Source: Zantedeschia hybrid cultivar (taxonomy: Eukaryota; Streptophyta; Magnoliopsida; Alismatales; Araceae). Taken from it: a stretch of DNA of 64,000 bases. Below the pieces are notes generated by a model, which was not told where the DNA came from, made no database searches, and saw only the letters and a program-made list of their open reading frames with translations. Both the position numbers and the translations under genes were made by a program. Every line of letters begins with the position of its first letter. The stretch's first letter is position 1. Below, piece by piece: positions 1 through 11,287 of this stretch. The stretch lies in the NCBI GenBank assembly GCA_030544215.1, contig JARZZO010000014.1, positions 21,893,734 through 21,957,733 of the forward strand, in the 5' to 3' direction.

Positions 1-2513
1 ACCCATGGAACATGCGGACCCATCGACATAGAGTCGCCATTCGTCTGCTAAAGGTGGAGAAATCGAAGCGCCTTCGGCCTCAGGTGTTGTCATAACTTCC
101 GGTCGAGTAGCCGAGGAAGCTTCGGGTGTGAGCTCGGCGATGAAATCAGCCAAAGCTTGAGCTTTTATTGCCGTCCGTGGCCCGTAAGAGATATCGAACT
201 CCCCTAGTTCGATTGCCCATTTCGCCAGCCTTCCGGATACCTCTGGACGGGAGAGGATTTGCCTCAAAGGCTGATCGGTGAAGACCTTTATTGAATGAGC
301 GAGGAAGTAAGGTTGGAGCCTTCTCGCGGAGGAGACGAGTGCTAAGGCTAGCTTCTCAAGAGCAGGATACCGAAGCTCTGCTCCTTGGAGGGCTCGGCTT
401 ATATAATAGACTGACCTCTGAACGCCGTCTTGTTCCCGAATGAGGACGGCGCTGACAGCTGCTTCGGATGCTACTAGATAAAGGAACAGCTGCTCTCCGT
501 AAACCGGTCTAGATAGGACGGGAATATTGGAGAGATAGACCTTCAGTTGCTCGAAGGCCGATTGGCACTCGTCAGTCCAGAAGAAGTTATTGGTCTTCTT
601 CAGTAGTTTGAAGAAGGGAAAGCAATAATCTGGTGCCCTCGACATGAAGCGGCTTAAGGCGGCAATCCTTCCGTTTAACTTTTGGACCTCTCGGATGTTG
701 GCCGGATGGCGCATTTGAATGATAGCCGAGACCTTCGCGGGATTAGCTTCGACCCCTCTGCGAGTGACCATATAGCCGAGAAACTTTCTGGAAGCCACGC
801 TGAAGGCGCACTTGGCTGGATTTAGCTTCATTTTATATTTGCGCATAGCAGAGAATGTCTCGGCCAAATCAATCAGATGGTCTGCAGCGACGTGGCTTTT
901 CACCAGCATGTCGTCGATGTAGACTTCCATGTTGTGGCCGAACTGTGGAGCAAATATTCTGTTGACGAGGCGTTGATATGTTGCTACGGCATTCTTCAGG
1001 CCGAAGGGAATCCAGGTATAGCAGTATAGACCGAGATCAGTTGTGAAGCTGGTCTTGCTTTCATCCTCCGGATGCATTCGGATCGACGGTAGCCTGAGTA
1101 GGCGTCGAGGAAGTTTAGTAGCTCGTGGCCGGAGGTTGCGTCCACCACCTGATCTATCCGAGGCAGCGGGAAGCTATCCATCGGACAAGCTTTGTTGAGG
1201 TTGGTGAAGTCTACGCACATTCGCCACTTGCCATCTTTCTTAGGTACCATCACCACATTGGCAATTCAGTCTGGGTGGTGTACCTCTCGGAGATGTCCGG
1301 CATCCAGCCCTTTTTGTACTTTGGCCTGGATGGCCGTCCTCCTTTCCTGATTGAAGGTACGCCGCTTCTGCTTGACGGGGGGTAGATTGGGATCGACATG
1401 CAGCCGATGCTTTGCTACCTCCGGGTCGACTCCGGGCATGTCAGCAGGGGACCAGGCGAAGACGTCGAGGTTCCCTTTTAGGAACTCGGCAAGTCTTTCG
1501 GCCTCAACCTTCTCTAAGCCGAAGCCTATCATAAGAGTCCGGCCTTCTCCTCCTGGAACCGGGATGGCGATAAGTTCCTCTCCTGGGGATGCTTCGGCCG
1601 AAGCTTCGATTGACAGGGATTCGGCCGCAGCCTTCCCTTTAACCGAGATCATATAACACTGCCGAGCTGCTTCTTGATTCCCCTTAGCTTCACCGATTCC
1701 ATGACTGGTATGGAACTTCAACTTCTGGTGGAAGGACGAGGGTACAACTCCGATTCCGCCGATTAACCTTCGGCCAAAGATGGCGTTGTAGGCTGAATCG
1801 ACTTTGACAACGGCAAAATCCGTTTCGACGGTCAGTTGCCGAGGAGCCGAACCTATAGTTACTGGGAGCCGGACGATGCCTTCTATTCGGCAAGGCGAAC
1901 CGTTAAAACCGAATAGAGGCCTCCGGTGAGGCTTCATATTATCCTCATTCAAGCCCATTTTTACAAAATAATCGTAAAATAATACATTTTGGGCACTTCC
2001 ATTATCAACAAAAATACAATGAACATCGTAGCTATTTATTACAGCATTTACAACGAGGGCGTCGTCGTGAAGAATCTAAATATCGGTCAGATCTTCTTGG
2101 CCGAAGGTAATGTCTTCGTGACGAGACCGCTTGGGCTTGACATCGATCGCTGCTACTGTTGTACAGCCGAGCTGACGACGCCTCGATCCTTCTCCCGGTC
2201 CACCGGATATCATCATAATTGACTCAGCACTGGGTCGTTGGCGCGATGTTTCTACCAGGGCCGAGGTGACCTTCGGCTGAGGAGCGGCATCTTTGCTCGG
2301 GAGTTGTCGTGGCCTGGCTGCTTCAGGGATGTCCCGATTTTGTTGTTGTTGAGGGTGCTCTCACCGGTATTGTGGCAATCAGCCTTCTCTGATGAGGCGA
2401 TCAATTTCCTCCCGAAGGTGCTGGCATTCGTCAATCAAATGGCCGATCTCCCGATGGTATTCACAATATTTGCAGGGGTCCCTTCGGCGAAGATCTGTCT
2501 TGATGCGCTCCGA
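1..2513 (-). pseudogene. gypsy pol: zinc knuckle, protease, RT and start of RNase H
   Basis: Continuation of gag on the minus strand. First comes a CCHC-like knuckle (CKYCEYHREIGHLIDEC, about 2475-2425). An aspartic protease follows with 'VDNGSAQNVLF' near 2000, where the usual D-T/S-G reads D-N-G. Next is the conserved linker (1958-1266) and then RT with 'VPKKDGKWRMCVDF' and an intact 'YIDDML' catalytic box near 915-935. RNase H starts near position 50 ('LYVDGSA'). Breaks: a stop after gag, another after 'LIREG', one after 'LTDI', a TGG-to-TGA-type stop at 1266-1268 where the family has a Trp before 'IANVV', and a frameshift near 1080. It would have copied element RNA into DNA; it is now inactive. 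Confidence 0.88.
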
Positions 2514-3692
2514 CTACCGGAGCATGCCTTTTACCTCCTTAAGCATTCGGGAAGGGGGAGCAGGTAGCGGCAGGTACCGCGGCTGCGGATCCCGTCGCTT
2601 GTCTCGGTCCCACTCCTCCCTCCGATATCGCTTGCGAGAGGGTTCCTGGTCTTCAGGTCGAGGACGAACCGCGGGTGGGATAGGTGCCGATGCTGCCTCG
2701 GCAGTACTCTTGTCCTTAGACATCATCAGGGCTTCTCGATTGATGTATTTGTGGGCCCGAGCTACGAGATCCTGGAAGGTGGAGGGATGACGCTTCCCAA
2801 TAGAGCTGAGAAGCCCTTCGTCCAGGCACCCACTGATTACGGCCGAGACCGCAATCGAACTGTCCAGGTTCGGAATTTGGGTAGCTTCGACCCGGAATTT
2901 GGTAAAATATTCTTGGAGGGTCTTGGTCGGTCCTTGCCGAATGGCTAACAGACTGGCCGAGGTTTTGCACTGTCGGGTGGCATCATAGAACTGGTCGATG
3001 AACAATTGGCCCAACTGGACTAAAGAGTGGATACAATTGGGGGCCAATGTCTCGAACCAGGTTAAAGCTGTTTTTTCTAGAGTGAGGGGGAAGAGACGGC
3101 AGTGGACTGCCTCAGAGACCCCTCGGACAGAGAGGTAAGTGTTGAACCTCTGGAAGTGGCAGACCGGATCTGTCATTCCATCATAGAGAGGGCCTTTCGG
3201 CAGTTTAAAGTTGGGAGGTACCTCGGTGGCTAGAAGCTCTGGCGAGAACGGAGTTTGCTCCAGAATGGTGCTGGCGAGAGGCGCTCCGTACGGCCGAGAT
3301 ACCATCTGCTGCATCTCTTTCCTCATTGCCGTCAGCCGCCGGTCCAGGTCCGGGGTAGTTGAAGTAGTGACCGATCGTCCTTCGGTCCTGGCTGGATGAA
3401 ACTCGGACGAAGCATAGCCTTGCTCCGTTATAATGTGGACGGCGCGAGGGACTCGGGCAGGCGGTGCCAAGGGCTCACTGCGTGCCGTTGCGACCTCGTC
3501 AGGGAAGACCTGCGAGGGCGTTGGCCGAAGCCTTGCCTCTTGGACAGGACAGAATGGAGGAGGCGGTACTTGTTGGGGGAGCTGGCCCAACAACCCCATG
3601 CGTTGGGCGATGGCGGATACCATGTCTCGCAGGGGCGCCAAAGAAGTAACGGTGGCGGCTAGTGTTGCCACATGTTGTTGAAGTTCCTCCAT
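2514..3692 (-). pseudogene. gypsy Gag-like protein (retrotrans_gag domain)
   Basis: An open frame of 392 codons. The N-terminus is coiled-coil-like ('EELQQHVATLAATV'), followed by a Pro-rich stretch. The retrotrans_gag core lies around residues 165-300 ('LPKGPLYDGMTDPVCHFQRF', then 'ALTWFETLAPNCIHS', then 'LLAIRQGPTKTLQEYFTKF'), and the tail is basic and charged. Gag coats element RNA in the cytoplasmic particle. The frame stays open upstream of this Met across the solo-LTR insertion (via one copy of the 5-bp TSD) up to the LTR, but I see no in-frame ATG there, so whether 3692 is the true start is uncertain. A stop separates it from the knuckle. Confidence 0.82.
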
Positions 3693-3914
3693 CCGATTGT
3701 CTCCGGGAGTGAGGGACTCCGGTATGACAGGAATGTAGACACGCTAATTTTGACGTCATTTCGAGTAAATTTCATATCATATAATCATGCCTCATAATGG
3801 TTTGATATTTAATCATTGATTAATTTTTATTGATATTTTTAAGTGTCGGGTTTAACAGACATGTTTAAGTTAATCAATTGAATTGATTTTAACTCAAATT
3901 TCAGTCAAAATATG

Positions 3915-4072
3915 CAGAATTCTAAAACGTGTCAACCTGTGTGGAGACGATTCAGAATTCTAAAACGTGTCAACCTGTGTTGACGCGATTCAGAATTTTT
4001 TCTAAAACGTGTCAACCTGTGTGGACGCGATTCAGAAATTCTAAAACGCGTCAACCTGTGTGGACGCGATTT
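3915..4072 (+). repeat. four tandem ~39-bp units in the solo LTR
   Basis: Units start at 3915, 3953, 3991 and 4033. Each holds CAGAATTCTAAAACGTGTCA-like sequence followed by ACCTGTGTGGACGCGATT. Related GACGCGTTTTAG motifs recur at about 4150, 4240 and 4330. Repeats of this kind in U3 upstream of a TATA box are often enhancer-like; that role is inference. Confidence 0.85.
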
Positions 4073-4435
4073 AGACTTTATTCCTGTTTTAACGTTTAAA
4101 TTTGAATTTTAATCAATTGATTAATTAGCTAAAAGGCGTCTGTAAGGGTTGACGCGTTTTAGGTTTCCTAGGCTATTTCTACTTCTCTTCCGGATGTTTA
4201 TCCTTATCTTAATTAGTGTAAAAGACGTCTACGCATGTAGACGCGTTTTAGCTAATAAAGATAAAGATAAGTTTTCCCGGATATTTATCCTTATCTTAAT
4301 TAATCTGAAAGACGTCAGCCATGGTGGACGCGTTTTAGATAATTACAGATAAAGATGAATTAATTAGTATTTATCTGTCGGTTAAGATAGATAAATCATA
4401 GATTTTTCTATGTTAATCGCGAACGCAGAAAAAGC

Positions 4436-4444
4436 CTATAAATA
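4436..4444 (+). promoter_or_regulatory. TATA box of the solo LTR
   Basis: CTATAAATA preceded by about 700 bp of U3-like sequence. It fixes the plus orientation of the LTR. Transcription would start roughly 30 bp downstream. Confidence 0.6.
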
Positions 4445-5333
4445 CCTTGCATCTTGAAGAGTAAAAAATGTTAAGTTGAGCCAAATTGAGAAAAGAGAGA
4501 GCGTTATTATAGCGAGTTGAAGATCGAAGCAACAACGTCGGAACGCCGGAGCGCTGCCATTTCCAAAAGTCGGCGTCCCTTTCAAGATCTTCATCTTTTC
4601 AAGGCTTCAACCCATTGGGCATAAGTGTTTCAATTCTGCATTTTCATTCTACATTTTAATTAATCTTTTCATTCTTCATAATCACTTCATGCAACACACA
4701 CCACAGCATCATCTTTCAAAACCTATTTGATTTAAGGGGTTTCAAAACCATTAAACAAGTAAGTTTGCTTTTCAATTATATGCTTAATATCATGATCAGT
4801 TCGGATATTACTTCTACTTAAATTCTCATCATCATTGTTTCTTCGTTCTTATTTTCTATTTTCTGTCTTTGCTGCACTCAACAACAACAAGAGAACAAAA
4901 GGGGAAATCAAGCACAAAGCCAGAAGGACTTCTGGACGATCCTCAACCTCAAACTCAACAGCAAAAACAAAAGAACAAAGAAAGGGCTCTCTTTCTTCAG
5001 CCGGCTGAAGGAGGGGAATCAAGGACTCAACATCTTCCGCGTTCAAACAGGTAGGCGATCAAAACTCTCTTTTGAAACTTTTAAGTCAAAAGTTTCTGGC
5101 GATCACTGCACTTAGTTGTTGTTTTTAATAGGTTAGTTTACACTAAACAACATAGATTTTTCATGTTAATCACACGAGCATTTTAAGCACCTACAAGGAA
5201 GGGCAGCACTTTGCGGTGGAACAGATGGGGCACCTTCGGAATGAAGCGGCGGTGCTGAAGTCGCCCGTCTCTGCCTCGTCTTGTCCGGATCTTCTAGTAA
5301 CTGGACGATGAGACATGACTTCTTGTTAGCCTT

Positions 5334-5349
5334 TCCCACAGACGGCGCC
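5334..5349 (-). other. primer-binding site of the gypsy element
   Basis: On the minus strand this reads GGCGCCGTCTGTGGGA, the common plant gypsy PBS core. It sits a few bases inside the LTR end at 5356, separated by a run of A. Confidence 0.8.
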
Positions 5350-5550
5350 TTTTTTTGTGATGTAGCCGAAACTATCACGGTCGGATTCCGGGGCTGGAAT
5401 ATGAAGATTGGACCCGAAGCTGGATCGGATCAGTGAAGAGGACCGACGGGGATCTGGAACGAGGCGAGGGCGGAGACGGGGCCGAGGATCCGAGGCCGAG
5501 AGGTACCCGGGCGAGGGCTCGCCAGGAGCGAAGCCGAGACTCCCTCGGAT

Positions 5551-5720
5551 GAAGCGGACCGGCCGGCGCAGGGCGTAGCTGAGGCTCCTTCGGGCGAGGT
5601 GGACCAGCCTGCGGAAGGCGTGGCCGAGGCTCCTCCGGACGAAGTAGACCAGCCTGCGGAAGGCGTGGCCGAGGCTCCTCCGGACGAGGCGGAGGCAAAC
5701 CAGCCTGTGGAAAGCGTCGA
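5551..5720 (+). repeat. 45-bp tandem repeat with open plus-strand frame inside the gypsy LTR
   Basis: Three full 45-bp units (5551, 5596, 5641) and a partial fourth (5686). The period is a multiple of three, so the plus strand stays open and would read a DQPAEGVAEAPPDE-type repeat to a stop at 5834-5836, antisense to the element. It is GC-rich and codon-periodic. Whether it is ever translated is unknown; it may simply be a repeat in the transcribed LTR leader. Confidence 0.6.
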
Positions 5721-5997
5721 GACCGGAGGGAGAGGACCCGAAGTCGGCGGCCGAGACCGACTCGGAGAGGTCGGCGAAGATTCAAACCGAAGCCCCTGCA
5801 GAAGGAGGAAGAGAAGAAGAAGAACCGGTCAGTAGGAGTCCCGGACTTCGGCCCTAAGGAACCCCCTCCGACGGCTAAGTTAACTTCTGAAGATGATTCG
5901 ATTCAGAAGTCAGAGAAGAGGAAGAAGTAGCTTTAATGCTTTTTGGACTGTAGTCCTTGGGGTCTCGAAGACATACTTTTGGTAATAAATAGCCGTG

Positions 5998-6005
5998 TAT
6001 TTATA
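5998..6005 (-). promoter_or_regulatory. TATA box of the gypsy 5' LTR
   Basis: Minus strand TATAAATA within CCGCTATAAATACACGG. It places transcription start near 5970 and a long R-U5 of about 600 bp. Confidence 0.55.
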
Positions 6006-6520
6006 GCGGATGATAGAGGTTGCTTAATGGTGGCAACCGATATAGGACTATGTACTCGGTTTACTGGTAAACCGCCATAGTGCATAACCCTCCCACCAGA
6101 GTGGGCCGGATACGGCTACTGGGCCGAAGGGGGTTGGGCCGCTGATGGGCCAGATGCCGCTTAGTGGACTGGAGCCTACTGGGCCGAGGGCTGCTGAGCC
6201 GCTAATGGGCCGAAGGCTATTGGGCCGCTGATGGGCCGAGGACCACTGGACTGCTTACTGGGCCGAGGGCTGCTGGGCCACTAATGGGCCGAAAGCTGCC
6301 AGTGGGCCTTTTACTGCTGCTGTCGGACTGATCTCAGTGTTGGGCTTGTTTTAATGGGCCGAATCGGATTCTGTCCCATCAGAACGATAAGTATCACAAT
6401 AATTTTTTTCCCAAATTCGAAGATCACTCAAATTTGCCTTCTACAGTACTGTGAAAACTGATCGAAATGGGTATCCGCTTGAGCTGCTGCAACGGTCATA
6501 TTGCAGCAAGCATTTATCAA

Positions 6521-6777
6521 AGAGTAATACTTGTTATAGTATGGGTGCATTACGTCTGTGCTATCGTATGATCTCTTAAATCGTATGGCAGTGACGGTGC
6601 TTAAATTCGACATCAGTACCATCCGATCTTAGATCGGACGGTTAAGAAAAAAAAAGAAAAAGACCGCGCACTCGCATGATTTGAGCCATCCAATTGTACG
6701 AGTGCGCTATTAGATATTGCACTGTACTAGGTGCAACTTGAGCACTGCACAATGAACGGTGCAATAAGTATTACTCT
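6521..6777. mobile_element. 257-bp MITE with 7-bp TSD
   Basis: Terminal inverted repeats AGAGTAATACTT / AAGTATTACTCT (12 bp perfect, about 15 with one mismatch) are flanked by TTATCAA at 6514-6520 and 6778-6784. It has no coding capacity. The internal module around 6618-6645 (ACCATCCGATCTTAGATCGG) is shared with the element at 11288-11493. The superfamily is not clear from the ends. Confidence 0.8.
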
Positions 6778-6785
6778 TTATCAAA

Positions 6786-7929
6786 TAAAAGATTCATTAC
6801 TTTCTTCAATATTTCTGACCTGCAAGGAAGACAACTAATCAGACCCAGGCCGCATCACATATGTCACCAGGATTGGGCCCATCCCTACACCTATGAAATA
6901 GATCATGAGTCATGATTAGACCCCACCATTTAGGTGTCATTTGATGCATCTTGAAATGTTATAAAATGTCGCACACAGCCGTATAACAGGATTTTCTTTG
7001 TGTTGGAGTGTCGCAAATCTATGCTTTTTCCTACGTCCGGTGCTTGGAGTGTCGCAAATCTATGCTTTTTCCTACGTCCGGTGCATGCAAATAGCCGTGT
7101 TTCAAAATCAATTGACCCCTATAATCTTTTTTTTAACTGACTTTGATTTACAGTCCAACATCACCTTAAATCAAAACCGTCCCTAAACCCTAAACCAAAA
7201 CCAGTGATTTTAAAAGTAAAGATTCTATTTTAACTAATTTTAAAGCCGGTAATTTTAACATCGAGATTTTATAGTATTTTACGGCATACCAAACAACACC
7301 TTAATCAAAACACTTATATAGATGAATTGACAGAAGGATGGAGAAGCGAGAGGAAAGCAGAAAAGATGGATAACCCTCTAACATGGACCCTGTTAAGTTT
7401 TAAGGATAATTTGGTATGATGTAAAATACCATAAGACCTGTAAAGATTAATACTTGTTGCAATGTTTTTTGGTGTTGCACTATTTGCTCTAAATAAAATA
7501 AAAAAAAATAAAAAAATCTTAGGTCAGACCCTGCCTGCCTCACCCATTCGTACAACCTGAACTTTGAATGAACATCTTTTTTTAAATAAAAATTAAATCA
7601 AAAAATGACCTCGACCTATGAAGGACATTTTTTTACTAGGTGTTGCATTTCGATTTTCTTTTCTTAAAATTTTTGACGGTCTAATAGGAGATCAAGTTGT
7701 ACATACGGGTGAGGCATATTAAGTTTGAGCTAAAAAAATTGTAATTATTGCAATTCCCTACAATGCAGCACGGCGAGTATTGCAGCAAGTATTAATTAAC
7801 CTGCAAAACACTGCATTTGCACAAGATAAAAGAATAGTGTTTCACAACAAAATAACCCCTAAATCGAAAAGGAATCATAACGTTCACAATATTCACTGCT
7901 GAGTGTTTTACGCGTAAATCTAAGGGGGG
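6786..7929. other. AT-rich intergenic sequence
   Basis: No gene seen. It holds a 41-bp tandem duplication (7003-7084), a short CCCTAAACCCTAAACC telomere-like stretch near 7182 (two units only), and A-rich runs near 7497. Confidence 0.6.
7003..7084. repeat. perfect 41-bp tandem duplication
   Basis: 7003-7043 and 7044-7084 are identical (TTGGAGTGTCGCAAATCTAT and onward). Confidence 0.95.
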
Positions 7930-7937
7930 ATCGAGCA

Positions 7938-8548
7938 CATAGGCGGATCTAGTGTTTGGCCAGTGGGGTCCCAAGACCCCACTGGATTTTTACAACTCTA
8001 TAGTTCAATCCAGGTCAAGGTGCCCTAGGATCCCAGTGACCCACTCATAGGACCCCATTGGACCTAGTTCTAGTCACTCAGCCCATTTAGTTAGCCCATG
8101 ACCCTATGCACAATCACATGTCCATCCCTCGGTCTGTCCGTATCTTTCAAATAAACCGTTCAGTCTAAGTGAGCCTCATTGCTGCCCTAACAATGCAAAT
8201 GTTAACTGATTGATAATCTGAGTATTCAACCGATTATTAGTTTATAGGTCAATTAACGAATTATCTTTTTAAATCGATATTCATAGTGGATAAGATAATG
8301 AACATACTTTTTTTTAATACTGAATACATATAGTACACTAAGATTCAATTATCTGACTAATTATTAACTTATAGGATTGTTAATGAATAATATTTTTAAA
8401 CCGATAACTTAACGGATACGGTCATGGATCTACCTTAGAACCGCACCGAATCCGACCCGTTTGCATCCCTAGATGTCCTCCCTCTAATTTAGCTTGCATT
8501 ACTTAATCCGGGTGACTCTACTGGACAAAATTTCTGTGTTCGCCACTG
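7938..8548. mobile_element. non-autonomous hAT element, 611 bp
   Basis: Ends CATAGGCGGA and TTCGCCACTG (reverse complement CAGTGGCGAA) match the CAGTGGCGGA-type hAT termini common in plants. A perfect 8-bp TSD, ATCGAGCA, lies at 7930-7937 and 8549-8556. No transposase is present. Confidence 0.88.
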
Positions 8549-8962
8549 ATCGAGCATGACTAGATAGTAGGTGCACATTTAAGACAGATGCACTCCCTTT
8601 CTAAAATGACTTATATTACTTAGAAAAAAATAAAAAAACAAGGTTAAAGATAGTCATTTGAAAAAAATATCATTTAGATGCATTTTACGTGCTCATTAGT
8701 GACCTTTCTAAATGATCGTATTTATCTTCACCAATTCGACAAATGCCTCTATTTTAGAGGCACTTTAGGGGCCTTTTTTATAACACTTATTAGATCACTG
8801 AAATCTAAAGTGACCAGACATTCCTGATTTCAGATTGTTAAAAGTCCAAATGAGTGCCTAATTCAGCTACTTATCTATGAAATCCCTCTTAAATTGCCTC
8901 ATTTTGTTTGGGAATAAGTTATTACATCGGATCCACTGACGGAATAGCGTATACTAAAATAA

Positions 8963-9178
8963 GAGATGTTTCGATTTGATAGTTTCATGAGGCCGCTAAC
9001 GGAATAAGAAGAATAAATAATTCTTGAGTCTAAGATGAGATGACTTATTCTCTTTATTTTCTCCGAATAGACTATTCTGCATCGATATAAGTTATTCTGC
9101 TTGTCAAAGTTAAATAAAGTTTATTTTTTTCTTATTTATCTTTATTCTTCTCCTATTCTCCCATCAAAGTAGTGGCGC
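8963..9178. mobile_element. Tourist-like MITE copy 1
   Basis: Left end GAGATGTTTCGATTTGATAG and right end CATCAAAGTAGTGGCGC are imperfect inverted repeats between two TAA triplets (8960-8962, 9179-9181). This fits PIF/Harbinger-type 3-bp TSDs. The same ends recur at 45651-45848. Confidence 0.6.
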
Positions 9179-9211
9179 TAAGTAAACGGAGAGCCACTTT
9201 TTTCTTTCTAG

Positions 9212-10178
9212 ATGTCGATTTCTTCTCCAGAAGGGAACCCTAGCTACGCAGCCACCTCCCATGATGGCGGCACCACCTCTCCATGCTACTCAACATCGTG
9301 CGCCCTCCTCCTCACCACCTCTGTTCGACACCCTCTTCTTCCTCTACTACCGTCGCTACTAAAGTCCAACACCAACGATGTGGCAGCAGCCCTCAATGGA
9401 CAGACCTCAAAGATGGCTGCCAAGGCCTTCTCCTTGGCCTCCACGAAGAGGGAATCTAGCACCGCCATGGCCTTCTCTTTGGCCTCCCCCAGGAGGTGAA
9501 ACAACACCGGGATCGCGCCCTCGACTGCTGCGATTGGTGCATTCTTATTATTCGCCTAGACCGACGAGCTCATCTAGGATGGCCTTGTTGGAGGGGGCAT
9601 CGCCGCTTTGGAAGTTGATCCCCAAGTTCTCAACCTTTATATATATGGATGAGCTCGCTGCGGCTCCCCACCAATAGGGCTAGTGTAGGGAGCTCTGTCA
9701 TAGCCCACGGCAAATCCAAGACAATAGCAGTTTGCGAAGGTTGGCAAGGCCGAGTGCCACTGCTAGTTGAGGGTCGTGGTAATGGCTGTGATGTTGTCCT
9801 TGGCGCAGAGCTTGCCGAAGGGGGAGTCAAAGGCGACGGCGAGGGAATGTGCCAGGGAGCAGACGAGGTCGGCGGTGAGGAGATTGGGTGAGAAAGGTCA
9901 CCATGCTCTTTTTCCTCTACAGCACCGGCGGAGGGCATCCTGCTGCCGAACCACCTCGGCACCCTCCTCTTCCTCATAACCGCTCTTTGCAGTGCTCCTC
10001 CACTGGTTGCCCAAGGAGAGCCTGTAATGGGATTTGCTGCAGTGGTAGAGAGAGAAGAGAGAGCTGCGGAAGAGGGTAGAGAGATAGTACAATTTTGCCT
10101 TTTACTTTGTTGCTGGATGTAAGCTAAATCCCATTTATCAAACGTGAAATAATCCGAAACCTTAAATATTTTTAGCAC
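9212..10178 (-). pseudogene. degenerate coding-like block, possibly an ARM-repeat protein fragment
   Basis: GC-rich compared with its surroundings. On the minus strand it gives broken Leu/Ala-rich pieces in different frames, such as 'EEEGAEVVRQQDALRR', 'SLAVAFDSPFGKLC', 'VENLGINFQSGDAPSNKAIL' and 'VLFHLLGEAKEKAMAVLDSL' followed by 'EAKEKALAAIFEVC'. The last pieces resemble the helical repeats of plant U-box/ARM proteins, but I cannot name a gene. Frames are broken several times, so it is not functional. It sits directly right of a Tourist-like MITE, so it could be cargo captured by a transposon. An accidental open GC-rich block is the alternative. Confidence 0.3.
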
Positions 10179-11287
10179 TTTTTTGAAAATACAGTAAGAT
10201 ATTAGATATGAAAAAAAAAGAGTTTAGATAATGGACTTAAGTTTTAACGAATGCCACCTTAGTAGTCTAAATGAGTTTAGGGTGTTTAGTTGCTCTATTA
10301 GATGCCTCTAACAAAAACAAATCCAATGTTGCTATTAATAGAGTGTGTTTGGTTATGATCTACTAATTAGATATTTATATACTACTAAAATCTATTCTCA
10401 GACAAAAAATAACACCATTTTGAACTTACATTAATGCTATCATAATTCAATCTTCGAAACTCTCAAGACTGCATGTCCTCTTCCTTCCCTATTTATGGCT
10501 TTCTTCTTTCCCCTGCGCTATCAGCCTCTTCACTCATCTAATAACAATTTTAGTACCAACATTACAAATCTTTGAAATGTAGTTGATATTCAAACTAGTA
10601 CTCTTCTAAAATTGTCATTCCAATTCAATGGGGACGCAACAGGAAGAATGTCCGCTGCACTGCACAATTGTTCGGATCGTGTGAATACACGATACAAATA
10701 TTACTCAACAGTTGGCACAACCAAATATTGGCCCCAAACTCCCGAAAATGGTGTGCAAGCAACACAAATTCCAGGCAATCATAGTTTGTCACACACCCAT
10801 GCTCAGAACTCATACACGCTGTATCGTAGTATCGTGGATGTCAAGTTTTTACTTCCTATCAGCATCTATAAAAGGTCTTTGGCTATAGTATTAGGTAGTT
10901 CTATTGATATAAATTTTGATAGTGCTATTAGATTTTATGCTCTAACATTTTTTATATTCATTTATTGCTAAAGTATATCACTGCAACAAATTTAATGTCC
11001 GTCTAAACATGTATTAAAATATATTAGAGTTTAGTCTTTAGTGTTAAGGCCTCTTCTTCTCTTCCTTTCTTAGATCTAGTTCTCAATTTCTCCTTCAACT
11101 GCTCTCCTTCATTTCCTATAATATCAATGCTAACATCAATATTGTGTATCTCAAAAATATTCATATCAGAACTAGTACTGTGATGAAACTAATCACCATC
11201 CAATAATAAATATATAAGATATACGTTGTTTATAAATATATAAAAACAAATATATATGGATCTACCTAGTTATTAAATTAGTTTGAA
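10179..11287. other. AT-rich intergenic sequence
   Basis: No gene recognised. The small open frames here lack family motifs or codon structure. The stretch AATAAATATATAAGATATAC near 11200 recurs in similar form near 11665, on either side of the MITE at 11288. Confidence 0.5.

Larger units (their letters stand above)
3734..5195 (+). repeat. solo LTR inserted in the gypsy gag leader
   Basis: A 1462-bp unit that starts TGTAG and ends CTACA (perfect 5-bp terminal inverted repeat). It is flanked on both sides by AGGAA (3729-3733 and 5196-5200). No PBS, internal region or second LTR is present, so it is a solo LTR left by LTR-LTR recombination. Its TATA box (4436-4444) lies on the plus strand, so it points opposite to its host element. 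Removing it with one AGGAA copy makes the flanking gypsy reading frame continuous, which confirms the borders. Confidence 0.92.
1..6398 (-). mobile_element. Ty3/gypsy retrotransposon, Tat-like, 5' portion
   Basis: Decayed LTR retrotransposon read on the minus strand. In element order it has a 5' LTR (6398-5356), PBS (5349-5334), gag (3692-2514), a zinc-knuckle and aspartic-protease region, and RT/RNase H running off the window start. The 3' LTR lies outside the window, so the element cannot be dated here. The protease-to-RT linker, with an 'AYNAIFGR' block and a following 'HGIGEAKGNQEAARQCY' block, is typical of Tat/Retand-type plant gypsy elements; that assignment is from memory of the family. 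Several in-frame stops and at least one frameshift make it non-autonomous. A solo LTR is inserted at 3734-5195. Confidence 0.88.
5356..6398 (-). repeat. 5' LTR of the gypsy element
   Basis: About 1043 bp. On the minus strand it begins TGTGATA and ends TACATCACA (6-bp inverted ends TGTGAT/ATCACA), directly before the PBS. It contains a minus-strand TATA box at 5998-6005. The outer border rests only on the terminal repeat because the second LTR is out of the window. Confidence 0.65.

Noticed and set aside
3915..4072. CRISPR-like array
   Set aside because: Adjacent repeats without unique spacers in a plant LTR; a tandem repeat, not CRISPR.
5166..5378. Separate 70-codon minus-strand gene
   Set aside because: It starts inside the gypsy LTR, spans the PBS and is the same frame as gag across the solo-LTR insertion; it is element leader, not a gene.
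7175..7196. Interstitial telomere repeat
   Set aside because: Only two CCCTAAA units; expected by chance in AT-rich plant DNA.
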